DNA of 64,000 bases, from positions 1,054,001 through 1,118,000 of the forward strand of contig OY969094.1 in the NCBI GenBank assembly GCA_963697695.1, written 5' to 3'. How positions within the stretch are numbered: position 1 is the first letter of the stretch; each line of letters begins with the position of its first letter. Positions 14,931-23,838 of the stretch are shown here, one piece after another. The translations under genes were made by a program, and so were the position numbers. Below the pieces are notes generated by a model that was not told the DNA's origin, ran no database searches, and was given only the letters and a program-made list of their open reading frames with translations. The stretch comes from VRUE01 sp963697695. Lineage in GTDB: Bacteria; Actinomycetota; Thermoleophilia; Solirubrobacterales; 70-9.

Positions 14931-17105
14931 TCAACGTACCGGGCCGGATCCCTTGGCAGATCCCGCGCTGCCTGGCCACCAAGCGCGGTCTCCCAAAAGG
15001 TAGGTGATCGACGGCACCAGCAGGGTGCGCACGACGAAGGTGTCGAGGAGGACGCCGATCGCCACCGCGGCGCCGATCTGCACCAGCTCCTCCAGCGGCA
15101 ACAGGGTCAGGGTGGCGAAGGTGCCGGCGAGGACGAGGCCGGCGCTGGTGACGACCCCGCCGGTGTGGGAGAGCGCCCGCAGGACTCCCTCGCGAGTGCC
15201 GTGCACGACGGCCTCCTCCCGCGCCCGGGTCATCAGGAAGATGTTGTAGTCGACGCCGAGCGCGACGAGAAAGATGAAGGCCAGCAGGACGAGGTTGAAG
15301 GCGATCCCCTCCCCACCCAGCTCGGCGAAGCCGAAGGTGACCAGGCCGAGCGTCGCCGCGAAGGAGGCGACGACGGTGATCGTCAGGTAGAGCGGCGCGG
15401 TCAGTGCGCGCAGCACCGCGGCGAGGATCAGCAGGACGACCGCGAGGATCGCCGGCACGATCAGCTTTGTGTCACGAGCGTTGGTGTTCTCGATGTCGAG
15501 GTTCTCCGCCGGGACGCCGCCGACCAGCGCCGTCGGGTCGAACTTGGCGATCTCCGAGCGCAGCTCCTCAACCGAGTCGGAGGCCTCGTTCGAGTAGGGA
15601 TCGCCGCGCAGGACCACCGCGACCATGGCCCTTTCCGCGTTCTTCGACAGCCCGGCCGGGACCGCCAGCTTCACCGCCGGCAGGTCCTCCATCAGCTTGA
15701 CGGTTTCGACCGCTTCGTCGGCAGCGACGATCACGGTCAGGGGCGAGCCGATCCCGGGCGGGAAGTTCGCGTCGATCAGGGCGGTGCCGCGGCTGGAGTC
15801 TGTCGGCCGGGTCTCGCCCTGGCCGAAGCCGAGCGTGCCGTGATTGACCAGGTTGCCGAGCGAGAGAAGGACCAGGCCGGCAAAGATGGCCGCGACCAGG
15901 AGGCCGGCGCGACGGCGGACGAGGTCGCCGATGCGAGCCCAGTGCCGGCTCGGCTCGGGAGCGCCTGGATCGCACACGGGCCAGAAGGCCCGGCGGCCGA
16001 GCAGGGCGAGGATCGCCGGCAGCAGGGTCAGCGCCGCAAGCAGCACGACGGCGATCCCGATCGCCAGGATCGGGCCCAGCCAGCGGGTCGACTCGAGGTC
16101 GGCCAGCAGAAGGACGAGCATCGCCGCGATCACCGTCCCCGCCGAAGCCGCCAGCGCCGGCATGCTCTCGCGCAGCGCAAGCGGCAGCGCCTCGTCCGTC
16201 CCCGTTCCGCCCGCCAGCTCTTCGCGGTAGCGCTGGACGAGGAGCAGCGAGTAGTCGGTGCCGGCGCCGAAGGTCAGGACCAGCAGCAGCATCGTTCCCT
16301 CGCTGTTGACCACGATCGCCCCCGCCTCGATCAGCAGGTAGGCGATCGCGCTGGCGATCGCGTAGGCGAAGCCGACGGCAAGCAGCGGCAGGGCCGCCAG
16401 CAGCGGTGCCCGGTAGACCAGCAGCAGGAGGACGAGGATCAGGCCGACGGTCGCGAAGAGCAGGGTCTGGCCGGCGTCTTCGGCGACCTGCTCGAGATCG
16501 GCGACGATCCCCGCTGGACCGGTCACGTGCGCGGTCAGGCCCGGGACCCGATGCCGGCGTAGGTAGCGGCGGATCTTGTCGACGCCCTTGACGATCGCGT
16601 CGCGGTCGTCGGCGTCGATCGCCAGCACGACCAGCGCCGCCTCGCCGTTGCGCGAGACAGGCCCTATCCCCCGCGCGATCGAGGCAACGCCGCCGAAAAA
16701 CCTTTCTTCGCCCTTTTCGGAGTAAGGATCGAAGACCTGCGTCGCGCCTTTGATTCCGAGTTCTTGCAGGCCACTGCCGATCTTGCCGATCGCTTTCCTG
16801 TCGGCCGGGGTGAGCCCGCTGTGCCGTCCGAAGACGATCATCACCGGCACGTCGCTGCCGCCTTCGAACTGCTCTTCGAGCAGCTTCATCACCCGGGTCG
16901 ACTCGGCGTGGGCGGGCAGGAAGCTGCTCTGCCCGGTTGCCGTCACCTGGCCAAGCTGCGAGTGCAGGATCGCGCCGGCGATCGCGAGCGGGATCCAGAT
17001 CGCGATCGCGATCCACCTGCCGCGGCGGCCGGTGACCACACGCGCGAGCCGCTCCAGCGACCGACCCCGCGATTGCTGCCGGCCGATGTCCGCGTCCCCG
17101 CCCAC
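14931..17105 (-). CDS. MMPL-family RND transporter
   Basis: About 724 residues with two repeats of one TM, a large extracytoplasmic loop and five to six TMs, as in MmpL/HpnN-type exporters of lipids or hydrophobic compounds. TM1 is GRWIAIAIWIPLAIAGAIL; proton-relay motifs are FGAGTDYSLLLVQRYREE (first repeat) and LGVDYNIFLMTRAREE (second). The frame is open to 17792 but the upstream part is antisense to the aminopeptidase gene; GTG 17105 or TTG 17129 are the realistic starts. Divergent from the next gene with about 50 bases between. Confidence 0.9.
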   Translation of the reverse strand: MGGDADIGRQQSRGRSLERLARVVTGRRGRWIAIAIWIPLAIAGAILHSQLGQVTATGQSSFLPAHAESTRVMKLLEEQFEGGSDVPVMIVFGRHSGLTPADRKAIGKIGSGLQELGIKGATQVFDPYSEKGEERFFGGVASIARGIGPVSRNGEAALVVLAIDADDRDAIVKGVDKIRRYLRRHRVPGLTAHVTGPAGIVADLEQVAEDAGQTLLFATVGLILVLLLLVYRAPLLAALPLLAVGFAYAIASAIAYLLIEAGAIVVNSEGTMLLLVLTFGAGTDYSLLLVQRYREELAGGTGTDEALPLALRESMPALAASAGTVIAAMLVLLLADLESTRWLGPILAIGIAVVLLAALTLLPAILALLGRRAFWPVCDPGAPEPSRHWARIGDLVRRRAGLLVAAIFAGLVLLSLGNLVNHGTLGFGQGETRPTDSSRGTALIDANFPPGIGSPLTVIVAADEAVETVKLMEDLPAVKLAVPAGLSKNAERAMVAVVLRGDPYSNEASDSVEELRSEIAKFDPTALVGGVPAENLDIENTNARDTKLIVPAILAVVLLILAAVLRALTAPLYLTITVVASFAATLGLVTFGFAELGGEGIAFNLVLLAFIFLVALGVDYNIFLMTRAREEAVVHGTREGVLRALSHTGGVVTSAGLVLAGTFATLTLLPLEELVQIGAAVAIGVLLDTFVVRTLLVPSITYLLGDRAWWPGSAGSAKGSGPVR

Positions 17106-17155
17106 CTGGCGGCGGAAGATACCCCGCAACCGGACAGGGGCTAGGCTGCCGCCAC

Positions 17156-18076
17156 GTGAACGTCCTGGTGGCGACGGACATGGAGGGCATAGCCGGCATC
17201 GACGACTACGGCGATTGCCTGCCTTCGCATCCCGCCGCTTACGCCCAGGGGCGCAAGCTGATGACCGACGAAGTGCTGGCCGTTGTCGCCGCGCTGCGCG
17301 AGGGCGGCGCCGAACGGATCTCGGTCGGCGACTGGCACATGGTCGGCACCAACATCGAGCGCGAGCGGATGCCGGCGGGGATCGAGGTGCGCCCGATCGC
17401 CGAGCTGGCCCTGGTCGAGGCGGAGCCCTCGATGACCAAGGCTCACGGCGGCCCGCTCGACGCGGTCGTCTTCGTCGGCCATCACGCCGGCACGACCAAC
17501 CCGCGCGGGTTCTCGTCACACACCTTCGTCTGGGACATGGAGGTGCTGCTCGACGGCGACTCGCTGAACGAGGTGCAGGTGTACGCGCAGGGACTCGCCG
17601 CCGAGGGGATCCCGGTCCTGGCCGCCCACGGCGACCGCTGGATGCTGGAGGAGCTCGGTGACGGAGAGCTGGGCGGCGCCCGCCTGGTCGCGGCGAAGGA
17701 GGGCTTGGGGCGGGCACGGGCCGGCTCGCACGACACGGCCGCCGTCCGCGCCGAGCTGGCCGAGGCGATCGGCGCCGCGCTCGCGTCGCCACCGCAACCG
17801 CCGCCTGCCCGCAGCTACCCGGCCGAGCTGCGAATCACGGTCGAGGGCAAGGAGCTGGTGAAGACGCCGGTGTCCGAGCCGGCGGACCTGTTGACCACGA
17901 TCGCCACCGTCTTTCGCACGAGCCAGGTCTCACGCGAGTACCGCCAGCTCGCCAAGCTGCTCCCCGCCGGGCACGAGTCGCGAGCCCGCAGCCTGCAGCG
18001 CCGCCTCGGCAGCCTCCTGGCGACCCCGGTGATGCTCTCGAAGGAGCGTCGCTGGCTCGCCTCGGCGCCCCAGTAG
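17156..18076 (+). CDS. M55-family D-aminopeptidase-like metallopeptidase (DppA fold)
   Basis: 306 residues. The zinc ligand pattern of DppA is visible: ATDMEGIAGI (Asp and Glu), VGDWHMVG, VGHHAGTTNPRGFSSHTF (His ligands), and LNEVQVYA (Glu). This family forms decameric peptidases that release D-amino acids from small peptides, linked to peptidoglycan recycling. GTG start at 17156. No Dpp transporter genes are adjacent. Confidence 0.88.
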   Translation: MNVLVATDMEGIAGIDDYGDCLPSHPAAYAQGRKLMTDEVLAVVAALREGGAERISVGDWHMVGTNIERERMPAGIEVRPIAELALVEAEPSMTKAHGGPLDAVVFVGHHAGTTNPRGFSSHTFVWDMEVLLDGDSLNEVQVYAQGLAAEGIPVLAAHGDRWMLEELGDGELGGARLVAAKEGLGRARAGSHDTAAVRAELAEAIGAALASPPQPPPARSYPAELRITVEGKELVKTPVSEPADLLTTIATVFRTSQVSREYRQLAKLLPAGHESRARSLQRRLGSLLATPVMLSKERRWLASAPQ

Positions 18077-18086
18077 TCCTGAGTCG

Positions 18087-19157
18087 TCAGGCGAGTGAGA
18101 GGACGTGGGCCCGCTTGGGCTCGACCCGGCCCTCGAGCACGTCGAGGTAGGCAGACTGGACCGCGTCGAAGCCCTGGCCCGGGATCGTCTCCAGCCAACC
18201 GCCGGTCCACTCGCAGAAGGGATGCCAGGCGTCTGCCACACGCGTTTCGAGCTCGGCCCGGCCCCAGTCCTTGGAACGCTTGCTGACCCGGCTGGGAGCG
18301 AAGAAGAAGGCGGGCGTGGGGCCCGGCAGCTCCTTGCCCCCGGGGTCGAGGCCCTCCCAGTGGGTCATCCCCACCGCCATGCTGTGCAGGAGCTCGTCGC
18401 CGAAGTGCGAGTGGACCGCGAAGCGCACCTCGGCGTCGCCCGCGACGTCGACCAGGGTGGCGGGACCACGCTCGAGCGAGTCGATCTCCCCGTAGGCGAC
18501 GACGCTGTCGTATATCCCCAGGCCCTCGACGAAACCAACGTTCCCCGGCGAGGTCAGGCCCACCAGCTCGACTCCCTCGCGCTGCTTGAGGAGGAACGCC
18601 GCTGCGATCGCGGTCTTGCTCGAGGCGCTGGCGACGATGACCGGCCCGCCCGATGCGAGTCCGTCGTCGTCGAGCTGGTCGTCGATCAGGAAGGAGGTGA
18701 AGAAGAGTGGCCGCAGCAGCATCTGGATCGCCTCGGTGTCCGCCCGGTAGAAGGGGTCGGCACCGGTCACCAGGTAGCGGTGGTAGGCGGAGGGCAGCTC
18801 CGCCCGATGCGGGGAGCCGTCGACGAACCCGGCCGCGCCGGCATCGGCCGGCGTCACGACCAGATGCGAAGAGGGCGGCAGGTACCCGAACAGGCGCGCG
18901 CCCGGCTCCACGCCCTCGGCCTCGCTCTGCTCGACCTGGGCAAATCCCCAGACGGGAATCCGGCCCCAGTCGTCCTCAGCCGGGAAGAAGTCCCAGTAGG
19001 ACATCGCCTCGCCGAAGACGCCGTAGGTGACGTTGTTGGCGGTCAGCCCGAAGGTCTCGACACGGAGCAGCGCCTGCCCCGAGTCGATCGCGGGTGCCGG
19101 GGCGTCGAGCACCCGGCACTCGCGCAGCTCGTCACGCTTGACCAGGAAGTGGGTCAT
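18087..19157 (-). CDS. DUF2855 family protein (medium-chain dehydrogenase-like)
   Basis: About 356 residues, resembling a GroES/Rossmann medium-chain reductase: LRVETFGLTANNVTYGVFGEAMSYWDFFPA, PVWGFAQVEQS, and VIVASASSKTAIAAAFLL (nucleotide-binding-like with SxSSKT instead of GxGxxG). This is the signature of DUF2855, whose function is unknown. Starts possible at ATG 19187, GTG 19160 or ATG 19157; none has a good ribosome binding site. It overlaps the end of the membrane-protein gene upstream on the same strand. Confidence 0.83.
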   Translation of the reverse strand: MTHFLVKRDELRECRVLDAPAPAIDSGQALLRVETFGLTANNVTYGVFGEAMSYWDFFPAEDDWGRIPVWGFAQVEQSEAEGVEPGARLFGYLPPSSHLVVTPADAGAAGFVDGSPHRAELPSAYHRYLVTGADPFYRADTEAIQMLLRPLFFTSFLIDDQLDDDGLASGGPVIVASASSKTAIAAAFLLKQREGVELVGLTSPGNVGFVEGLGIYDSVVAYGEIDSLERGPATLVDVAGDAEVRFAVHSHFGDELLHSMAVGMTHWEGLDPGGKELPGPTPAFFFAPSRVSKRSKDWGRAELETRVADAWHPFCEWTGGWLETIPGQGFDAVQSAYLDVLEGRVEPKRAHVLSLA

Positions 19158-19860
19158 CACCAGGGGATGGTCCCACAGGAGCCTCATTCTTCAGCGCCAG
19201 CAGCCGGAAATAGATGACCGAGGCGGCGAGCGCCGCGATCGGGGCCGTCAGGGTCGAGGCGATCACGTTGAGCAGGATGCGCATCCCGACGCTGTCGGAG
19301 ATCGCCGCGCCGATCGCGGCGATGACGATGCTGGCGGCGATCACGATCAGGAAGACGAGGACGATCACGCCGAAGACCTGCCAGCCGTTGCCCTTGACCA
19401 GCCGGCGCGAGCGCCCGAAGGCGTCGATCGCGCCGCTGCGCTCGACCACGATCACCGGAGCGAGCACGGACCAGATCGTCAACAGGATCAGACCTGGCAC
19501 GACCAGCAGCAGGAGGCCGATGCTGATCCCGATGCCGGCGAGCAGCCCGGCGCCGATCAGCGGCAGGACCACGGGCCAGGTCGCCTCGATCAGTTCCCCG
19601 ACCGAGAAGTCGCGGCGACCGTCCTCGACGTCTTTGACCAGCCCGACGACCATCCCCTGGTAGAGCGTGTTGGCGACGATGCTGACCGCGAACCCGACCA
19701 GGATCAGCAGGAAGCCCGCATCGGCCAGCAGGCCGTTGATCACCGCCACGACGAGGAAGAGACCGAAGGCGACAGGCAGCAGGACCCCCGCCTGGGCGCC
19801 GTAAGTCGAAAAGATCTGATTGATGGTGCCGCCGACGTCGAGCTTCTGGTTCTGGTTCAT
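19132..19860 (-). CDS. integral membrane protein (YciC / GdpP-membrane-domain-like)
   Basis: 242 residues. A short cytoplasmic start (MNQNQKLDVGGTINQIFSTYG) is followed by about six hydrophobic segments, including GVLLPVAFGLFLVVAVIN and the ILLTIWSVLAPVIVVERSGAIDAFGRSRRLVKGN stretch characteristic of the membrane family that also forms the N-terminal domain of some glycerophosphodiester phosphodiesterases. The reading frame extends upstream to 20952, but that part is antisense to other genes. ATG 19860 is chosen. Function unknown. Confidence 0.8.
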   Translation of the reverse strand: MNQNQKLDVGGTINQIFSTYGAQAGVLLPVAFGLFLVVAVINGLLADAGFLLILVGFAVSIVANTLYQGMVVGLVKDVEDGRRDFSVGELIEATWPVVLPLIGAGLLAGIGISIGLLLLVVPGLILLTIWSVLAPVIVVERSGAIDAFGRSRRLVKGNGWQVFGVIVLVFLIVIAASIVIAAIGAAISDSVGMRILLNVIASTLTAPIAALAASVIYFRLLALKNEAPVGPSPGDDPLPGQA

Positions 19861-19895
19861 GGCTGGAGGTTCGACCTTCGCCGGCCCTGCCCTTC

Positions 19896-20255
19896 CTACT
19901 CGTACGGGGCGTAGCGGTTGTGGAGCATCAGGTCGTTGCCGTCCGGATCGTTGAAGAAGGCCATGTGGCAGACCCCGGTGTCCATGATCTCGCCGTTGAA
20001 CTCGACCCCCTTGTCCTCGAGCTGAGCCCGCGCCGCGGCGACGTCGTCGACGTGGAGGGCTGGGTGGGCGTTCTTCTGCGGGGCGAACGGCATGCCGAAG
20101 CGCGCCGGCTCCCAGATGCCGAAACAGGTGTCCCCGGCCCAGAACTCGAACTGTCCGTTCTCGTCCGGGCGCAGGCCCAGCGTCTCGACGTAGAAGCGGC
20201 GGGAGCGCTCGGCGTCCTGGGAAGGGACTCCGACGAAGTCGAGCTTGCTGATCAC
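19896..20255 (-). CDS. VOC-family (glyoxalase/bleomycin-resistance fold) protein
   Basis: 119 residues with the paired beta-alpha-beta-beta-beta modules of VOC proteins: KLDFVGVPSQDAERSRRFYVETLGL and HVDDVAAARAQLEDKGVEF, ending FFNDPDGNDLMLHNRY, a standard metal-site strand. GTG start at 20255 with a perfect AGGAGG five bases upstream. Likely a small-molecule-modifying or -binding enzyme; substrate unknown. Confidence 0.87.
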   Translation of the reverse strand: MISKLDFVGVPSQDAERSRRFYVETLGLRPDENGQFEFWAGDTCFGIWEPARFGMPFAPQKNAHPALHVDDVAAARAQLEDKGVEFNGEIMDTGVCHMAFFNDPDGNDLMLHNRYAPYE

Positions 20256-20352
20256 GGTTTCCTCCTAGTAGTCGGGTTGGTGGATCTTGCAGGCGGGTGG
20301 ATAATCGACGCCGAGGTCCGGTCCGATCGAACCAAGCGCCGCGCCTCGAGCA

Positions 20353-21378
20353 ATGACAGCACAGACGCAAACGGTTCTGGTCACGGGCGGCTCGGGATTC
20401 CTGGGAGCCTGGTGCGTGGCCGAGCTGCTGCGGCGTGGCTACGCGGTGCGGACCACGGTCAGGGACCCGGCGCGCGAGCCGGAGGTCAGGGCCGCGCTTG
20501 CAGCCGAGGGCGAAGCCGGCGACCGCCTCACGGTCGCCGTCGCAGACTTGAGCAGCGATGGCGGCTGGGCCGAAGCGGCCGCAGGATGCGACTACGTCCT
20601 CCACGTCGCCTCGCCGTTCCCCGCGGTGCAGCCGAAGGACCCCGACGAGCTGATCGTGCCGGCACGCGAAGGGACGCTGCGGGTGCTGCGCGCGGCCCTC
20701 GACGCCGGCGCGCGCCGCGTCGTCGTCACCTCGTCGGTGGCGGCGGTCGGCGGCAGCACCAGCCACTCCCCCGTGCCGCTCACCGAGCAGAACTGGACCG
20801 ACGCCGGCAACCCCAAGCTGACGCCGTACACCCGCTCGAAGACGATCGCCGAGCGCGCCGCCTGGGACCTGGCCGGGGAACGGGGCGCGACCGAGAAGCT
20901 GGCCGTCGTCAATCCCGGCGCCATCCTCGGCCCCGTACTGGGCGGTGGTCACTCTTTCTCACTCGAACTGATCGAGCGCCTGCTGAAGGGAATGCCGGGG
21001 ACGCCGCGGCTCGGGTACAGCATCGTCGACGTGCGCGACGTCGCCGACCTGCAGATCAGAGCGATGACCGCGGAGGAGGCCGGCGGCGAGCGTTTCATCG
21101 CGGTGGGCGAGTTCCGCTGGATGTCGGAAGTCGCCGCGGTGCTGCGCGAGCGGCTCGGCCCGGACGCGGCGAAGGTGCCGAAGCGGGCCGTCCCCGACCT
21201 GGCCGTGCGCGCGATGGCGATCTTCGACCCCAGCGTCCGCTCGATCGTCGGCCAGCTCGGCAGGCGGGTCGAGATGTCGAGCGAGAAGGCCAAGGACCTG
21301 CTCGGCTGGTCGCCGCGCCCGGTCGAGGAGACGGTCGTCGATTGCGCTCGCAGCCTGATCGATGAGAGGGTGGTCTGA
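20353..21378 (+). CDS. NAD-dependent epimerase/dehydratase (dihydroflavonol/cinnamoyl-CoA reductase-like)
   Basis: 341-residue extended SDR. VTGGSGFLGAWCVAELLRRGY is the NAD(P)-binding motif, VVVTSSVAAVGG the Ser region, and YTRSKTIAERAAW the YxxxK catalytic motif (Tyr-Thr-Arg-Ser-Lys). First gene of a tight operon: two bases before formate dehydrogenase. Members of this group reduce aldehydes; given its partners it may handle a small aldehyde, but that is inference. Confidence 0.88.
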   Translation: MTAQTQTVLVTGGSGFLGAWCVAELLRRGYAVRTTVRDPAREPEVRAALAAEGEAGDRLTVAVADLSSDGGWAEAAAGCDYVLHVASPFPAVQPKDPDELIVPAREGTLRVLRAALDAGARRVVVTSSVAAVGGSTSHSPVPLTEQNWTDAGNPKLTPYTRSKTIAERAAWDLAGERGATEKLAVVNPGAILGPVLGGGHSFSLELIERLLKGMPGTPRLGYSIVDVRDVADLQIRAMTAEEAGGERFIAVGEFRWMSEVAAVLRERLGPDAAKVPKRAVPDLAVRAMAIFDPSVRSIVGQLGRRVEMSSEKAKDLLGWSPRPVEETVVDCARSLIDERVV

Positions 21379-21380
21379 GC

Positions 21381-22583
21381 ATGGCGAAGGTTCTCTGCGT
21401 GCTCTACGAGGACCCGGCCGGCGGCTACCCGCCGTCCTACGCCCGCGACGACGTGCCGACGATCGAGCGCTACCACGACGGCCAGAGCACGCCGACCCCG
21501 GAGGCGCTCGGCTTCGCCCCCGGCGAGCTGGTCGGCAGCGTCTCGGGCGAGCTGGGCCTACGCGAGTTCCTCGAGAGCCGCGGGCACGAGCTGATCGTCA
21601 CCGCGGATAAGGACGGGCCGGACTCGGTCTTCGAGCGCGAGCTGCCCGAGGCGGAGGTCGTCATCTCCCAGCCCTTCTGGCCCGCCTACCTCACCGCCGA
21701 GCGCATCGCCAAGGCGCCGCAGCTGAAACTGGCGCTGACCGCGGGCATCGGCTCCGACCACGTCGACCTGCAGGCGGCGATCGAGCGTGGCCTCACCGTC
21801 GCCGAGGTGACCTACTCCAACAGCATCAGCGTCGCCGAGCACGTGGTGATGATGATCCTGGCGCTGGTCCGCAACTACATCCCCTCCTACCAAGTGGTGG
21901 TCGAGGGCGGCTGGAACATCGCCGACTGCGTCTCGCGCTCCTACGACCTCGAGGGCATGCAGGTGGGAACGGTCGCCGCCGGGCGAATCGGCTCTGCGGT
22001 GCTGCGGCGGCTGAAGCCGTTCGAGGTCGGCCTCCACTACACCGACCGCCACCGCCTGCCGGCCGAGGTCGAGGAGGAGCTGGGAGTCACCTTCCACCCC
22101 ACCACCGAGTCGCTGGTGGAAGCGTGCGACGTGGTCACGATCAACGCACCGCTGCACCCCGAGACCGAGAACCTCTTCGACGCGGAGATGCTCGCCAGGA
22201 TGAAGCGCGGCTCCTACCTGATCAACACCGCGCGGGGCAAGATCTGCGACCGCGACGCCGTCGCGCGGGCATGCGAGAGCGGCCAGCTGGCGGGCTACGC
22301 CGGCGACGTCTGGTTCCCCCAGCCGGCACCCCGGGACCATCCCTGGCGCTCGATGCCCCACCATGGCATGACCCCGCACACCTCCGGCACCAGCCTCTCC
22401 GCCCAGGCCCGCTACGCGGCCGGGGCGCGGGAGATCCTCGAGTGCTGGTTCGACGGGCGGCCGATTCGCGAGGAGTACCTGATCGTCGACGGCGGCAGCC
22501 TCGCCGGCGCCGGAGCCCACGCCTACAGCGAGGGCGACGCGACGGGAGGCTCGGAGGAGGCCGCTCGCTTCAAGAGCGGTTGA
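21381..22583 (+). CDS. fdh: NAD+-dependent formate dehydrogenase
   Basis: 400-residue metal-free formate dehydrogenase (formate + NAD+ to CO2 + NADH), D-2-hydroxyacid dehydrogenase superfamily. It is strikingly similar along its whole length to the Pseudomonas sp. 101 enzyme: VLCVLYEDPAGGYP, ISQPFWPAYLTAERIA, TYSNSISVAEHVVMMI, VGTVAAGRIG (cofactor loop), YTDRHRLP (Asp selecting NAD+), NTARGK (catalytic Arg), DVWFPQPAP, and PHTSGT (catalytic His). The extended N- and C-terminal caps specific to formate dehydrogenases are present. It sits between an SDR and a class III alcohol dehydrogenase, so the pair would oxidise formaldehyde to CO2. Confidence 0.96.
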   Translation: MAKVLCVLYEDPAGGYPPSYARDDVPTIERYHDGQSTPTPEALGFAPGELVGSVSGELGLREFLESRGHELIVTADKDGPDSVFERELPEAEVVISQPFWPAYLTAERIAKAPQLKLALTAGIGSDHVDLQAAIERGLTVAEVTYSNSISVAEHVVMMILALVRNYIPSYQVVVEGGWNIADCVSRSYDLEGMQVGTVAAGRIGSAVLRRLKPFEVGLHYTDRHRLPAEVEEELGVTFHPTTESLVEACDVVTINAPLHPETENLFDAEMLARMKRGSYLINTARGKICDRDAVARACESGQLAGYAGDVWFPQPAPRDHPWRSMPHHGMTPHTSGTSLSAQARYAAGAREILECWFDGRPIREEYLIVDGGSLAGAGAHAYSEGDATGGSEEAARFKSG

Positions 22584-22605
22584 GCCGGGGGATGGCAGGC
22601 CAGGG

Positions 22606-23709
22606 ATGAAGATGCGCGCCGCGGTGCTCGAGCAGTTCGGCGAGCCGCTCGCGGTGCAGGAGGTCGAGCTCGCCGAGCCCCAGGCCGGCGAGGTGCTGGT
22701 CCGGCTCGTCGCCTGCGGTGTCTGCCACACCGACCTCTACACCGCCTCCGGCGCCGATCCCTCCGGCTACGCACCGACCGTGCTCGGCCACGAGGGAGCC
22801 GGGGTGGTCGAGCAGGTCGGCGAGGGCGTCACGTCGCTCTCACCCGGCGACCATGTCGTCACCCTCTTCTCACCCCAGTGCGGCGAGTGCATCCACTGCG
22901 TGGACCCCCGTACCAACCTCTGCTTGGCGATCCGCGAGCAGCAGAACAAGGGCTTCCTGCCCGACGGCAGCACCCGAATCTCGCGCCAGGGCGACGGCAT
23001 CCGCCACTTCATGGGCTGCTCGACCTTCGCCGAGTACACCGTGATGCCGGCGATCGCCCTGGCCAAGATCAATCCCGAAGCGCCTTTCGAGCACGCCTGC
23101 CTCTTCGCCTGCGGCCTCTCCACCGGTCTCGGCGCGGCGATCAACACCGCCGCGGTGGCGCCGGGCAGCACCTGCGTCGTCTTCGGCGCCGGCATGGTGG
23201 GGCTCGGCGCGGTCGCCGGCTGCCGCCTGCAGGGCGCCGAGCGAATCGTCTGCATCGACCTCTCGCCGGAGCGCCTGGAGCTGGCCCGCGGCCAGGGCGC
23301 CACCGACGTGCTCGAGGGGGGCGAGGGTGCGGTCGAGCAGGTCCTCGAGATGACCGGCGGCTTCGGTGCCGACTACACCTTTGAGGCAACCGGCAACGTC
23401 GCCGTGATGCGCCAGGCGGTCGAAGCGGCCCGCATGGGCTGGGGCCTCTGCACGATCGCCGGGGTCGCCGGCAAGGGCGAGACGCTCGACGTCGTTCCCC
23501 GCTTCCTGATCACCGGTCGCCGCGTCGCCGGTTCCTCCTTCGGCGGCGTCAAGGGCCGCGACCAGGTCCCCCTCCTCGTCGACCGCTACCTCGCCGGCGA
23601 GATCGATGTCGAGCCCTTCCTCTCCCACCGCCTCGCGCTCGACGAAGTCAACCGCGGCTTCGAGCTGATGGAGGCCCAGGACGGGATCCGCAGCGTCATC
23701 GAGTTCTAA
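22606..23709 (+). CDS. class III zinc alcohol dehydrogenase (thiol-dependent formaldehyde dehydrogenase family)
   Basis: 367 residues. Catalytic zinc: GVCHTDLY, GHEGAG and the later Cys in FACGLSTG; structural zinc: CGECIHCVDPRTNLC (C-x2-C-x2-C-x7-C). LPDGSTRIS, HFMGCSTFAEYTV and INTAAVAPGSTCVVFGAG are typical of S-(hydroxymethyl)glutathione dehydrogenase rather than of mycothiol-dependent MscR. It follows fdh by 22 bases. Together they form a formaldehyde-to-formate-to-CO2 route, though no S-formylthiol hydrolase is adjacent. Which thiol cofactor is used in this organism is unknown. Confidence 0.9.
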   Translation: MKMRAAVLEQFGEPLAVQEVELAEPQAGEVLVRLVACGVCHTDLYTASGADPSGYAPTVLGHEGAGVVEQVGEGVTSLSPGDHVVTLFSPQCGECIHCVDPRTNLCLAIREQQNKGFLPDGSTRISRQGDGIRHFMGCSTFAEYTVMPAIALAKINPEAPFEHACLFACGLSTGLGAAINTAAVAPGSTCVVFGAGMVGLGAVAGCRLQGAERIVCIDLSPERLELARGQGATDVLEGGEGAVEQVLEMTGGFGADYTFEATGNVAVMRQAVEAARMGWGLCTIAGVAGKGETLDVVPRFLITGRRVAGSSFGGVKGRDQVPLLVDRYLAGEIDVEPFLSHRLALDEVNRGFELMEAQDGIRSVIEF

Positions 23710-23748
23710 TCGGGTAGCTCCCCAAGAGAGCGACCGAGAGGAGGGGCG

Positions 23749-23838
23749 ATGACTACCTCGACGGCGATCATCTCCGCCATCGGCATCATCATTGCGGCCT
23801 ACATAGCCTGGAACGAGCTCGGAGGAAGAAAGCCTTGA
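23749..23838 (+). CDS. 29-residue single-span membrane peptide
   Basis: MTTSTAIISAIGIIIAAYIA followed by WNELGGRKP: an almost continuous hydrophobic helix of about 18 residues with a short charged C-tail. It has an unusually strong ribosome binding site (GAGGAGGGG, two bases before ATG). Its stop overlaps the TTG start of the next gene by four bases (TTGA), and its last codons contain that gene's GGAGGAAG site. Too short for family assignment, but the coupling argues that it is real. Confidence 0.7.
   Translation: MTTSTAIISAIGIIIAAYIAWNELGGRKP

Noticed and set aside
15165..16562. 465-codon plus-strand frame
   Set aside because: Antisense to the MMPL transporter; Gln/Arg/Asp-rich low-complexity translation without family features.
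17106..17792. N-terminal extension of the MMPL frame
   Set aside because: Arg/Pro-rich and antisense to the aminopeptidase gene; TM1 begins only after 17105.
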